Assembly: GCA_963713355.1 (NCBI GenBank)
Contig: CAVQLK010000006.1
Span: 992,001 to 1,056,000 of the forward strand
Source of the DNA: FEN-1219 sp963713355
GTDB taxonomy: Bacteria > Pseudomonadota > Gammaproteobacteria > Steroidobacterales > Rariloculaceae
DNA: 64,000 nt
Direction of reading: 5' to 3'
Made by a program: the position numbers and the translations under genes. Positions 35,425 to 43,349 of this stretch are shown here, piece by piece (positions within the stretch are counted from its first letter, which is position 1; the number at the start of each line of letters is the position of its first letter). The notes beneath the pieces are model-generated. The model was not told where the DNA came from. It searched no databases and saw only the letters and a program-made list of their open reading frames with translations.

Positions 35425-36489
35425 ATGAAACAACACGTCCGCTTCTGCACCTCGAGCGACGGTGTCCGGCTCGCGTATGCGACGTCGGGCGAAGGGCCCG
35501 CGCTCGTGCGTGCGCCGCACTGGTTCACGCACCTCGAGCACGACTGGACCAATCCCGCGATGCGGCCCTGGGTCGCCGGTTTGTCGCGCCGCTATTCACT
35601 GCTGCGCTTCGACCAGCGCGGCACGGGACTGTCGGACCGCGACGCGCCGATTCGATCGTGGGAATCTCACGTCAGCGATCTCGCGTGCGTAGTCGATGCG
35701 GCGCACTTGGATCGCTTTGCGTTGGTCGGGCTGTCTCAGGGCGCGGCCTTCGCCATCGCCTACGCAGCACGCAACCCCGACCGAGTGAGCCACCTCATCA
35801 TTTGCGGCGGCTACATACGCGGCCGCGAGACGCGCGGCGTTCCCGCCGCGGAGATCGAGACGCTCACGAAGCTCGTCGAGCTGGGGTGGGGCAGCGACGA
35901 TCCTTCTTTCCGGCAGGTATTCACGACGCGCTTCCTGCCCGATGCCGGGCTCGAGGCAATCCACGCCTTCAACGACATGATGCCTTTGACGGCGTCTGCG
36001 CAAACGGCAGCAGCGATCCTGCGCGCGAACAGGTCGATCGACGTGCGCGCCGAAGCGGCGCGTCTGACCTGCCCGACCTTGGTGCTCCACGCGCGTGGCG
36101 ATCTCAGCATTCCATTCGAGGAAGGTAGGCTCATCGCGTCGTTGATCCCGGGCGCCCGCTTCGTGTCGCTGGAGACGCGCAATCACCTGATGCTGGAGAG
36201 CGATGTTGCGTGGCGCGATTTCGTCTCGGCGTTCGAGGAGTTTTATCCGCCCGTTGGTGCGCCGTCGGGAGCGCACGTCTTCGCCGGCCTCACGGCGCGC
36301 GAGAGACAGGTGCTAGAGCTCATCGCTCAGGGGTTGGACAACGCTCAGATCGCGGCACGGCTCACGCTTGCCGAGAAGACGGTGCGCAATAACGTCACGC
36401 ACATCTTCGACAAGATCGAAGTCGAGAGTCGCGCTCAAGCGATCGTGCGCGCCCGCGAAGCCGGTCTCGGCGCGCGGCCGGTCGAGTAG
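35425..36489 (+). CDS. alpha/beta hydrolase fused to a LuxR-type DNA-binding domain
   Basis: 354 aa. Residues 1-265 form an alpha/beta hydrolase: LLRFDQRGTGLSDRD, nucleophile elbow VGLSQGAAF near residue 110, Asp in LHARGDLSIPF and His in LETRNHLMLE. Residues about 290-350 are a LuxR/GerE helix-turn-helix (LTARERQVLELIAQGLDNAQ, LAEKTVRNNVTHIFDKIEV). Such fusions may use the hydrolase fold as ligand sensor, possibly with turnover. The serine, aspartate and histidine are all present, so activity is possible. The neighbouring ferritin-like gene is a plausible target. Confidence 0.88.
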   Translation: MKQHVRFCTSSDGVRLAYATSGEGPALVRAPHWFTHLEHDWTNPAMRPWVAGLSRRYSLLRFDQRGTGLSDRDAPIRSWESHVSDLACVVDAAHLDRFALVGLSQGAAFAIAYAARNPDRVSHLIICGGYIRGRETRGVPAAEIETLTKLVELGWGSDDPSFRQVFTTRFLPDAGLEAIHAFNDMMPLTASAQTAAAILRANRSIDVRAEAARLTCPTLVLHARGDLSIPFEEGRLIASLIPGARFVSLETRNHLMLESDVAWRDFVSAFEEFYPPVGAPSGAHVFAGLTARERQVLELIAQGLDNAQIAARLTLAEKTVRNNVTHIFDKIEVESRAQAIVRAREAGLGARPVE

Positions 36490-36630
36490 GGACTGATGTC
36501 CCGGATTTCCGCGCGGGTTTTGGCTCATCCCGGGACCGCCGCCTCAGGCGGGCCACGCTCGCTGTCGCCAACATTCTCCTCACGCGGCGACGCTCGCCGC
36601 ACAGATCCAAAACGCTCGAGGAGAACCAAC

Positions 36631-37578
36631 GTGAACGAAGCAACCTACGCAACCGACACCCAACGGTACGCACGCGCCATCGAGGCGTCCAAGCGCATTC
36701 GCTGGGACATCGACCGCGACGTGATCCGCGGCCGCACCTTCAATTTCGCCAAGAAGTTCTTGCCCGACGGCCTCTCGCAGCTCAATCGCGTCGGCTTTTT
36801 GGGCGCCGACGATCGGCGTCTTCTAGGCCAGATCCAAGGACGCACGTACGCGAACATGTTCGGATTGGTCGAGCGGTTCATCGGCGCCAAGATGCTCGAG
36901 CTGAGCCGCGAGCATTGGCTGCGCGATCAGACCGCGCTCGAAGCGCTCGTGCGCTTCACGGACGAGGAGCTCAAGCACCAGGAGCTATTTCGCCGCATCG
37001 AGAGCATGGTCGGCGAAGGCATGCCCGCAGGGTATCGCTTCTTGCCGCAGCCGAATGACGTCGCAGGCGTCGTCCTCGGCAAGTCGACGTGGGCAGTGCT
37101 CGCGCTCACGTGTCACATCGAGCTGTTCACGCTGACGCACTATCGGCAGAGCATCGATCCCGATGGCGAGCTCTCCGAGCTCTACAAGGACGTGTTCCTG
37201 TTCCATTGGAAGGAGGAGTCTCAGCACGCGATCCTCGATGAGCTCGAGTGGCGCCGCGAGGATGCCAAGCTCGCGCCCGCCGAACGCGATCGAGCGGTGA
37301 CGGAGCTGATCGAGCTCGTCGCTGCCGTGGACGGGATTCTTCAGGTGCAGGCCGCTGCAGACGCCGACTATTTCTTCGAAGTCTGTCGCGGGCCGTACTC
37401 GGCGGAGCAATCTCGCCGCGTGCGCGAATCGCTCCTCGCGGCCTATCGCTGGCAGTACATCGTCTCCGGCGTCGAGGAGCCGCGCTTTCAAGCGGTTCTC
37501 GGCAGCCTCATCGATGCGGCGCAGGGCAAGCGCATCGGAGAGGCGCTCGCGCCGATACTGTCTGGCGTATCGCACTGA
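36631..37578 (+). CDS. ferritin-like diiron protein
   Basis: 315 aa from the GTG at 36631 (CGAGGAGA upstream); the open frame extends further but without a ribosome site. Helices carry likely iron ligands: FGLVERFIGAK, FTDEELKHQELFRRIE (ExxH), HIELFTLTHYRQSI and WKEESQHAILDELEW (ExxH), the four-helix pattern of ferritin-like and N-oxygenase-type diiron enzymes. A precise enzymatic role is not visible. It is downstream of the hydrolase-LuxR regulator. An inverted repeat follows the stop. Confidence 0.75.
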   Translation: MNEATYATDTQRYARAIEASKRIRWDIDRDVIRGRTFNFAKKFLPDGLSQLNRVGFLGADDRRLLGQIQGRTYANMFGLVERFIGAKMLELSREHWLRDQTALEALVRFTDEELKHQELFRRIESMVGEGMPAGYRFLPQPNDVAGVVLGKSTWAVLALTCHIELFTLTHYRQSIDPDGELSELYKDVFLFHWKEESQHAILDELEWRREDAKLAPAERDRAVTELIELVAAVDGILQVQAAADADYFFEVCRGPYSAEQSRRVRESLLAAYRWQYIVSGVEEPRFQAVLGSLIDAAQGKRIGEALAPILSGVSH

Positions 37579-37600
37579 GCAATATCAGTCGCCAAGGTGA

Positions 37601-37630
37601 ACAGGGGGTAGGCGTGAGCTTGCCCCCTGT
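37601..37630 (+). terminator. inverted repeat after the diiron gene
   Basis: An 8-bp stem (ACAGGGGG/CCCCCTGT) with a 14-base loop lies 22 bp after the stop. It has no T-run, so it is a weak terminator candidate. Confidence 0.35.
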
Positions 37631-37745
37631 CCGGCTGACGACGAGCCGCCCGCGAAGTCAACTGAGAACTAGGTCCCATTCCCTCCGCGGTGACCTTCGG
37701 CGCTTGATGCAAGACTGATTCGAACAATCGAGTGCATAACCGCGT

Positions 37746-39323
37746 GTGAGCACAAGATTCCGCCCGGGCCATAGCACCACGGCGCTTCCCACCGCGCGAT
37801 GCTTCGCATTCTGTATCGCCGTCGTTCTGACGGCGTGCCGAGTGGACGCGCAATCACCCACCGGCCCCGCACTCGCACCTTCACCGCAGGCGCAGACAGT
37901 CGAGCAAGGCGCTGAGAGCGCTCCGGAGTCAACAGATTCGGAGACGGATCCAAGACCGTTTCAGGATCTCGATAGCGCCGACATCCTCAATATGAACCAG
38001 CGCTGGACCGGGGATTACGACGGGCTCGTCGAGCGGCGCTTCCTGCGGGTGCTCGTACCGTACAGCCGCACGCTGTACTACCTCGACGGCCCCGAGCAGA
38101 AGGGGATCGCCTATGAAGCTCTGCGCGAGCTCGAGACGCAGCTCACGGTGATTCCCGGATCGCGCGTGCGGCCGAAGATCGTGATCATTCCGACTACGCG
38201 CGACCGTTTGCTGCCGGCTCTGGCCGAAGGTTACGGCGACGTCGCGATCGGCGCATTCACCGTCACCGATCTGCGCCGCGAGATCGTCGATTTCTCGGCT
38301 CCGACGATGCGCGGAATCGAAAACGTCGTCGTTACCGGCAAAAGCGCGCCGGCCGTGCTGACGGAAGCCGATCTCGCGGGCAGCGAAATCCACGTGCAGC
38401 GCGCGAGCAGCTATTACGAGGATCTCGTCGCGCTGAACGAGCGTCTGTCGAGCGCCGGACTGCGCCCCGTGTCGATCCAAGAGGTCGACGCGCGGCTCGA
38501 GGAGGAGGATGTGTTGCAGATGGTCGACGCGGGAATCATTCCGGCGACTATCAGCAAGCGACCGGTCGCGACATTCTGGGCGCAACTGTACGATCAGCTC
38601 GTCGTACACACGCAAGTGGCGCTGCGCTCCGACGGGCAGATTGCCTGGGCTTTGCGCAAGGACACACCGCAGATCAAGAAGATTATCGACGGCTTCGTCG
38701 TCAAGCACCGTGCCGGCACGCTGTTCGGCAACGTCTTGCTGCAGCGCTATCTTGGCACCGTCCGGCGGCTCAAGAATCCGACGAGCGCCGCCGAGCTCGC
38801 GAAGTACCGCGCCATGGCGGAGCACTTTCGCGAGTATGCCGACCGCTATGGCTCCGATTGGCTACTCGCGGTCGCCCAGGGATATCAGGAATCGGAGCTC
38901 GACCACTCTAAACGAAGCGAGGCGGGCGCGGTCGGCGTCATGCAGATCAAGCCCTCGACGGCGGCGGACCGCAACGTCGGCATCGCGAACGTGGAAGTGC
39001 TCGAGAACAACATTCACGCCAGCATCAAGTACATGAACTTCCTCCGCGATCGCTATTTCAGGGACCCCGACATCGATCCCCTCGACCAGGGTCTCCTCAC
39101 GCTCGCCGCTTACAACGCTGGCCCTGCACGCGTGATCACGCTTAGGCAAAAGGCCGCTGCCGTCGGTCTCGATCCAAACAAATGGTTCGGCAACGTGGAA
39201 ATCATTGCGGCACGTGTGATCGGCCGGGAGACGGTCGACTACGTGGGCAACGTCTACAAGTATTACTCGGCCTACAAAGCCGTGGCCGCGCAGCGCGGTG
39301 TCGCGGTTCCGGCGCCCCAGTAA
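37746..39323 (+). CDS. mltF: membrane-bound lytic transglycosylase MltF-like
   Basis: 525 aa from a GTG start. Signal peptide with lipobox VVLTAC. Residues about 95-330 are an SBP_bac_3 domain (VPYSRTLYYLDGPEQKGIAY) and residues 360-500 a lytic transglycosylase domain with the catalytic Glu in VAQGYQESELDHS and the family motif GVMQIKPSTA. MltF cleaves peptidoglycan glycan strands, producing anhydromuropeptides; the SBP domain modulates activity. A clear terminator follows the stop, which marks the end of this conserved block. Confidence 0.92.
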   Translation: MSTRFRPGHSTTALPTARCFAFCIAVVLTACRVDAQSPTGPALAPSPQAQTVEQGAESAPESTDSETDPRPFQDLDSADILNMNQRWTGDYDGLVERRFLRVLVPYSRTLYYLDGPEQKGIAYEALRELETQLTVIPGSRVRPKIVIIPTTRDRLLPALAEGYGDVAIGAFTVTDLRREIVDFSAPTMRGIENVVVTGKSAPAVLTEADLAGSEIHVQRASSYYEDLVALNERLSSAGLRPVSIQEVDARLEEEDVLQMVDAGIIPATISKRPVATFWAQLYDQLVVHTQVALRSDGQIAWALRKDTPQIKKIIDGFVVKHRAGTLFGNVLLQRYLGTVRRLKNPTSAAELAKYRAMAEHFREYADRYGSDWLLAVAQGYQESELDHSKRSEAGAVGVMQIKPSTAADRNVGIANVEVLENNIHASIKYMNFLRDRYFRDPDIDPLDQGLLTLAAYNAGPARVITLRQKAAAVGLDPNKWFGNVEIIAARVIGRETVDYVGNVYKYYSAYKAVAAQRGVAVPAPQ

Positions 39324-39358
39324 TCGTTCCAATCGCGGGCTGAAATTTCCCAATTATT

Positions 39359-39382
39359 CGGGCCGCCGGCGGCCCGATTTTT
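39359..39382 (+). terminator. rho-independent terminator after mltF
   Basis: An 18-bp perfect palindrome (CGGGCCGCCGGCGGCCCG) followed by ATTTTT, 35 bp after the mltF stop. This is the best intrinsic terminator in the window. Confidence 0.85.
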
Positions 39383-39439
39383 CGCCAACCCTAGGCAACG
39401 CGCGTCGCCGGGTGGCATCAATTGTGCATTACTCGGGCC

Positions 39440-39646
39440 ATGAACAGCGACCAAATCGTCGTGTATTTCGGAACGACCGTGCGACTCGCCGGCGTGAACC
39501 GCTTTTACATGCGGCGCGTGCTGCAACGCTGCGAACGCGGCGAGATCACGTTACGAGATGCCGCGACCTTGCTCATGGCCGCGGCGCAGCGCGGCGAGGC
39601 GCAGATTGGCTGCGAGGGTGTCGGCGTAGCGACTAACGGCAGCTAG
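39440..39646 (+). CDS. small unknown protein, one of a convergent paralogous pair
   Basis: 68 aa. The central part (VRLAGVNRFYMRRVLQRCER, then GEITLRDAATLLMAAA) is nearly the same as the protein encoded in the opposite direction at 39663-39830. The conserved GVNRFYMRRV segment looks like a short basic helix followed by a second Ala-rich helix. The ATG at 39440 aligns with the paralogue's ATG. No family is recognised. It lies between the mltF terminator and the accessory region. Confidence 0.6.
   Translation: MNSDQIVVYFGTTVRLAGVNRFYMRRVLQRCERGEITLRDAATLLMAAAQRGEAQIGCEGVGVATNGS
39480..39590 (+). repeat. left arm of an inverted gene duplication
   Basis: About 110 bases here are closely similar to the reverse complement of 39684-39795 (for example CTCGCCGGCGTGAACCGCTT occurs on both strands). 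Differences fall mostly at third codon positions. The arms are about 95 bp apart. Confidence 0.65.
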
Positions 39647-39662
39647 CCTGGCGGGCGCTACT

Positions 39663-39830
39663 CTAAATGCTTGCGTCGCTTTCCAGAGCGGCGGCCGTGA
39701 GCAGCTCGGCCGCGTCGTCTAACGTTAGCTCGCCGCGCTGCCAGCGTTGCACCACACGCCGCATATAGAAGCGGTTCACGCCGGCGAGCTTCACGGCCGC
39801 ATGCAAGTACAGCGTCTTATCAGTGGTCAT
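39663..39830 (-). CDS. small unknown protein, second member of the convergent pair
   Basis: 55 aa from the ATG at 39830, chosen by alignment with the paralogue (an ATG at 39845 adds five residues). It shares KLAGVNRFYMRRVVQRWQRG and ELTLDDAAELLTAAA with the plus-strand protein. The 3' ends of the two genes are 16 bp apart. No known family. It may share a transcript with the two minus-strand ORFs upstream. Confidence 0.6.
   Translation of the reverse strand: MTTDKTLYLHAAVKLAGVNRFYMRRVVQRWQRGELTLDDAAELLTAAALESDASI
39684..39795 (-). repeat. right arm of an inverted gene duplication
   Basis: Reverse-complement counterpart of 39480-39590, roughly four bases in five identical by eye. Convergent transcripts across the two arms would be complementary to each other. 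Confidence 0.65.
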
Positions 39831-39865
39831 GCATCGGAAATGCATGATTGGTGCCAGATCTCGCG

Positions 39866-40075
39866 TCAGTTGCGGTCCACGACCTCGCTCTCACGACGCT
39901 GCCATCGGGGTGTTTCAGCTTTCGAAGTGCTCATCAGATCGCGTAGAAACGGGCCCGGTTTCCACTTGCTGGTGATGCGCTTGCCTTCGAGCGCCACCGG
40001 TACGCGATTGATCGACGCCCTGATCGGCAGCCGCGGCCGTAGCTCGAGCGGCCAGCTACTTCTGCCCCGATCCAA
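39866..40075 (-). CDS. possible small basic protein
   Basis: 69 aa from a TTG start that overlaps the end of the upstream secreted-protein gene by 20 bp. The sequence (INRVPVALEGKRITSKWKPG, ending RRESEVVDRN) has coding-like codon usage and is strongly basic, but no known domain. It sits in line between two other minus-strand genes. I am not sure it is expressed. Confidence 0.4.
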   Translation of the reverse strand: MDRGRSSWPLELRPRLPIRASINRVPVALEGKRITSKWKPGPFLRDLMSTSKAETPRWQRRESEVVDRN

Positions 40076-40508
40076 ACAAATCTGTTCCGCCGCGCGGCTG
40101 CCACGTCGGGGGCGGAGGCGGGACTCCTTCCCAGGGCGAACGACGGTGCGCCGGCGCGGCGCTAGGGGGTGCCGCCGCGGACCTTGACCGTGCGGCGGCT
40201 TGGCGGCGCAGCTCCTTTTGACGGCGCAGCTCCGCGGTCTCGCCCGTGGTGAAGTTGACGACTTCCTCGTAGCTCAAGTCGTGGATCTGCCGATAGTAGT
40301 CCTTGCGTCGCTCAGTTCCGGCCCAGATGTCTTTCAGCGCGTCGCCGAACGCCTGGCGTTGCTCGGGCGACAACGCGTCTTTGAATGCGGCTAACGACCG
40401 CTTGAAGGCGGCGTTGCTGGAAGCATCGACACGAAGAGCTCGCCACTCGTCAGCGCTCGCAGAGCCTGCGAGTGCGATAGCCAATATGGCAACCGCGAGC
40501 TTGAGCAT
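40056..40508 (-). CDS. small secreted protein, DUF6694-like
   Basis: 150 aa with a signal peptide (MLKLAVAILAIALAGSASA). The mature N-terminus, VDASSNAAFKRSLAAFKDAL then SPEQRQAFGDALKDIW, resembles the short helical DUF6694 region found in periplasmic proteins. The C-terminal third is Ala/Arg/Pro-rich with a GVPPPPPTW stretch. Function unknown. It heads a set of minus-strand small genes. Confidence 0.7.
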   Translation of the reverse strand: MLKLAVAILAIALAGSASADEWRALRVDASSNAAFKRSLAAFKDALSPEQRQAFGDALKDIWAGTERRKDYYRQIHDLSYEEVVNFTTGETAELRRQKELRRQAAARSRSAAAPPSAAPAHRRSPWEGVPPPPPTWQPRGGTDLFGSGQK

Positions 40509-40625
40509 CTGAGGAACCTCCCGCTGGGGGTAAGGGATGACCGCGTGCTCACCACAGGACAGTGGTCAAAGGATAGCACCACTCAGCGCCCCGACCGCCC
40601 GGGGTTCAGCGCAGCACCTCACGCC

Positions 40626-40991
40626 GTGAACACCGAGGGAACGGTTTTTGGCATCAAACGTGTATCTTCTCTTGGGGGGCGATGCCTGGGGGCAGCCATC
40701 ACTACGGATGATCCAGATTGGCCGAAGCTACTAGCCGAATATGAAGCGGCAGTCGAAGCGTTCGCGCGGGTATCCCGGACGCTGACAGCGGCGCTGATGG
40801 ACGGCAAAGCGAGCAACGACGACGTCCAAGAACTGCTTACCGTCGAGTCTCGCCACAAAGACGTCGTGACCCTCATGCGCATGCGCCTACTCAACCTGTG
40901 GCGGGCTGCCCAAGCCGATCTCGGCCCGTTTCCACAGTTCACCGAAGACGACGAACAAAAAGGCGACGACGGCGGAGCTTCGCAAGCGTAA
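40626..40991 (+). CDS. small helical-hairpin protein, paralogue of the island gene at 51466
   Basis: 121 aa if started at the GTG 40626 (an upstream ATG at 40545 is also in frame). The core LLAEYEAAVEAFARVSRTLT and DDVQELLTVESRHKDVVTLM is clearly homologous to the protein at 51466. Where that protein starts with ATG, this one has ATC, so the start has moved or the gene is damaged. Two long helices joined by a polar turn are predicted; the C-terminus adds an acidic tail. Family unknown. A 27-bp box upstream is shared with the paralogue. Confidence 0.6.
   Translation: MNTEGTVFGIKRVSSLGGRCLGAAITTDDPDWPKLLAEYEAAVEAFARVSRTLTAALMDGKASNDDVQELLTVESRHKDVVTLMRMRLLNLWRAAQADLGPFPQFTEDDEQKGDDGGASQA
40638..40664 (+). 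repeat. conserved upstream box, copy 1
   Basis: 27 bases beginning GGAACGGTT and containing CAAACGTGT match 51410-51436 at 22 positions; all five differences are transitions. The box precedes two paralogous small genes and may be a promoter or a leader-coding segment (it reads GTVFGIKRV in frame here). Confidence 0.5.
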
Positions 40992-41113
40992 GCCGCACCC
41001 GCTCTACAACGCGCCATAGGCACGCGCGGCTCTGACTGCGTCGACTGTCCGGGCCTGCCCCTCCGGCTCGGCATATTTGACGCCTCTCTCGCGCGGGACG
41101 TTGTCGCTGCGGG

Positions 41114-43318
41114 CTACTGAACCGACGGCCGCGTTCGATGTCGCAAATTGAACTTCAAGGCTTCCGATCTTACGAGCAGCTCGTTCTTGTAAATGATGAA
41201 ACCGGTGAACGGAGCGCTCGTGACTGCCGCATCGAAGTTGTCCAGCTGTGTGACCGCCGACTCGAAGTTCTCACTGGCCGAGCTCGAACCGCCGGCCTTG
41301 GCGGTGTTGAGCGCCTTGATGAGCTTGTCCTCTGCAATGTCGAGCCGCTGTCTCAACCCTGCATAGCTGCCCACGAATGCGGGGTAGCGATTCTTGACCT
41401 CGTCCAACAGGGTCTCGAGGTCGCGGAACAGGCACGCCGCTAGGTCGACGAAATAGTGGTTCACATTCGGCGACGGATCGAACTTCAACGACCCGAGCGT
41501 GAGTTGGCACGACGACGGTGAGCCCGCCACCACCGGCAGACCCGGCGGCGAACCGTAATTGAGAACCGTGTCGCTGTAGGGGCCGCAATCTGCTGCATCG
41601 GGATCTTCCGGGTGAGCGGAGGGCAGACCACCGCATTCCGCACGTGCAGGAACGTAGCCCGGGAGGTTGCCATTGGGGTTCAGGTCGTGCTGCAAGCCGT
41701 AGGTGACTATCGAGAACCCGCGCAGGCCCACTCTGCCGCTGCCCGTTCCCACAGTCACCGGAGTGGCTTCGAAGCCGCGCACAGTCGGGAATGCGTTGTC
41801 ATCGGGTGCGTATGCCGCAAGGTCTTGATTGAGCAGATCCAGAACTCGGGTGCCGCGCGGCAAGTTCTCGATGACGCCCAAATGGAAACCGACGAGCGGA
41901 TTGCCGGTCAGCTTTCCGGCCACGCGTGCCCCTTCACCGGCACCATCGGTCTCGACGAGCACCGCTCCGAAGCGGCCGTTTGGACCCGCCGCGAACATGT
42001 AGGGCGGAATCGTGATCGTCACCGGAGCCAACTGCCCCTGAGAATCCGTCTGCTCGGCAAGTTGCTTGCGAATGTCGGGCGGCAACAGCTCGTTCAGAAC
42101 GAGCACGTCGTCGCCGATAACATTGAGCCCTGGCGTGCGTGTGCAGGCGGCTCCCGTCACGCGTGGATCGCAAAGCTCAAACTGCAATACCAGTAGCTCG
42201 ACGGGCGTAGCAGCGTCGATCGTTACGTGGAAACCGGACGTAATATCGCAGCCCGTGATCGGGCACAGGACCTTCTGTCCTTCCCCGATCGCGAGCAGCT
42301 GAAGGCCCGCGGTTGGTGTTGTAGGATCGGTCCGAGTGATGTCTAACGCAGCGTCATCATCGAACGCGAATCGCAACAGGTCGCCGCAGGCAAGGTCCGA
42401 CACGAAACTCGTCGTGCCTGCGAGCCCCGTTGCGACAGTGCCGCCGCTCGCGTTCCTAACGAGCAACCGCTGCGTCTTGCTGGCCGCGCACTTGCGGCTC
42501 TGCATGCCCGCGTCTACTCGGAGTTCGCTCTTCATGACGGGGACGGGCTCGAGCGCTACGACAAACACCTTGCGATCGGAGGTCGTGACCAGCAACGTGT
42601 TCGTCTTGCGAACAAGGTCGACGCCCTGGATCTGCACGCCGCCTTTGATCGGGAGGATCCGCGCGTCGAAGATTGTGGTCATCTGGGAATAGGGGTAGGC
42701 CGGCGCGGGGCCAACGGTGGGGAAGAACACGACCACGGTACCGGCCACGCCCAACAAGCCGCCCCCTTGGTATGGCAATGCGGGCAGCCCTGCGACGTCC
42801 GGCGCCGAGATGAAGACGGCATCGGTGAGCTGCGGGGTGTCGGTAAGGCGCAGGATCGGGTTCGAACCCCAAGATTCCGCTTCGCTTGGGTCATATTCCC
42901 AGATCTCGAGCCAACGCTTGCGTCTCGAGTACCCGGTGAACAAGACCGTGCCGCTCGGTGTCGGCGCAACGGTGTGTACGGCCGACAACTCGGAGCCAGC
43001 TTTGAGCGTCCAGATAGGAGTCAACTCGCCTGGAACAAAGGCCACGAGGTCCGTGCCGTCCACGGCTACGATGGGACGCGCCGAGCCGTCTCCACCGATC
43101 ACGGGGTGCATGAACGCGATCGCCTTGAAGCTCGTGCCGCCGCTCAGCGAGGGAGCGAGCGCGATGCTGTCCGAGCTTTGAGTCACCTTGGCTAGGGTGG
43201 TTGTCGTGCCCGTCCATACTTCCTTCAGCAACTGACCGCCCGGCTGCGCGATAGCTGCAAACGGCAGGCCCGCCGTCATGGCAAACAAAAACGCCGCCAA
43301 CCACTGTCTATGCCTCAT
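41114..43318 (-). CDS. large secreted protein of unknown function
   Basis: 734 aa from the ATG at 43318, which begins a signal peptide (RHRQWLAAFLFAMTAGLPFA). The mature protein is mostly beta-strand-like, with seven to eight cysteines in pairs (CPITGCDIT, CDPRVTGAACTR) and a C-terminal helical part (YAGLRQRLDIAEDKLIKALN). No family is recognised. It follows the TIR-TPR gene by 31 bp on the same strand, so it is probably the last gene of a TonB-receptor, TIR-TPR, secreted-protein operon. Confidence 0.75.
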   Translation of the reverse strand: MRHRQWLAAFLFAMTAGLPFAAIAQPGGQLLKEVWTGTTTTLAKVTQSSDSIALAPSLSGGTSFKAIAFMHPVIGGDGSARPIVAVDGTDLVAFVPGELTPIWTLKAGSELSAVHTVAPTPSGTVLFTGYSRRKRWLEIWEYDPSEAESWGSNPILRLTDTPQLTDAVFISAPDVAGLPALPYQGGGLLGVAGTVVVFFPTVGPAPAYPYSQMTTIFDARILPIKGGVQIQGVDLVRKTNTLLVTTSDRKVFVVALEPVPVMKSELRVDAGMQSRKCAASKTQRLLVRNASGGTVATGLAGTTSFVSDLACGDLLRFAFDDDAALDITRTDPTTPTAGLQLLAIGEGQKVLCPITGCDITSGFHVTIDAATPVELLVLQFELCDPRVTGAACTRTPGLNVIGDDVLVLNELLPPDIRKQLAEQTDSQGQLAPVTITIPPYMFAAGPNGRFGAVLVETDGAGEGARVAGKLTGNPLVGFHLGVIENLPRGTRVLDLLNQDLAAYAPDDNAFPTVRGFEATPVTVGTGSGRVGLRGFSIVTYGLQHDLNPNGNLPGYVPARAECGGLPSAHPEDPDAADCGPYSDTVLNYGSPPGLPVVAGSPSSCQLTLGSLKFDPSPNVNHYFVDLAACLFRDLETLLDEVKNRYPAFVGSYAGLRQRLDIAEDKLIKALNTAKAGGSSSASENFESAVTQLDNFDAAVTSAPFTGFIIYKNELLVRSEALKFNLRHRTRPSVQ

Positions 43319-43349
43319 ACACCGAATTTCCTTCCTGAGTCGTTGTTGT

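Noticed and set aside
39300..39440. A third copy of the tRNA-Ser repeat that would mark the left end of a larger island
   Set aside because: I searched by eye for the TGGCGGAGAGGGAG core and the CCGGAATAATCC segment here and found neither; only a terminator is present.
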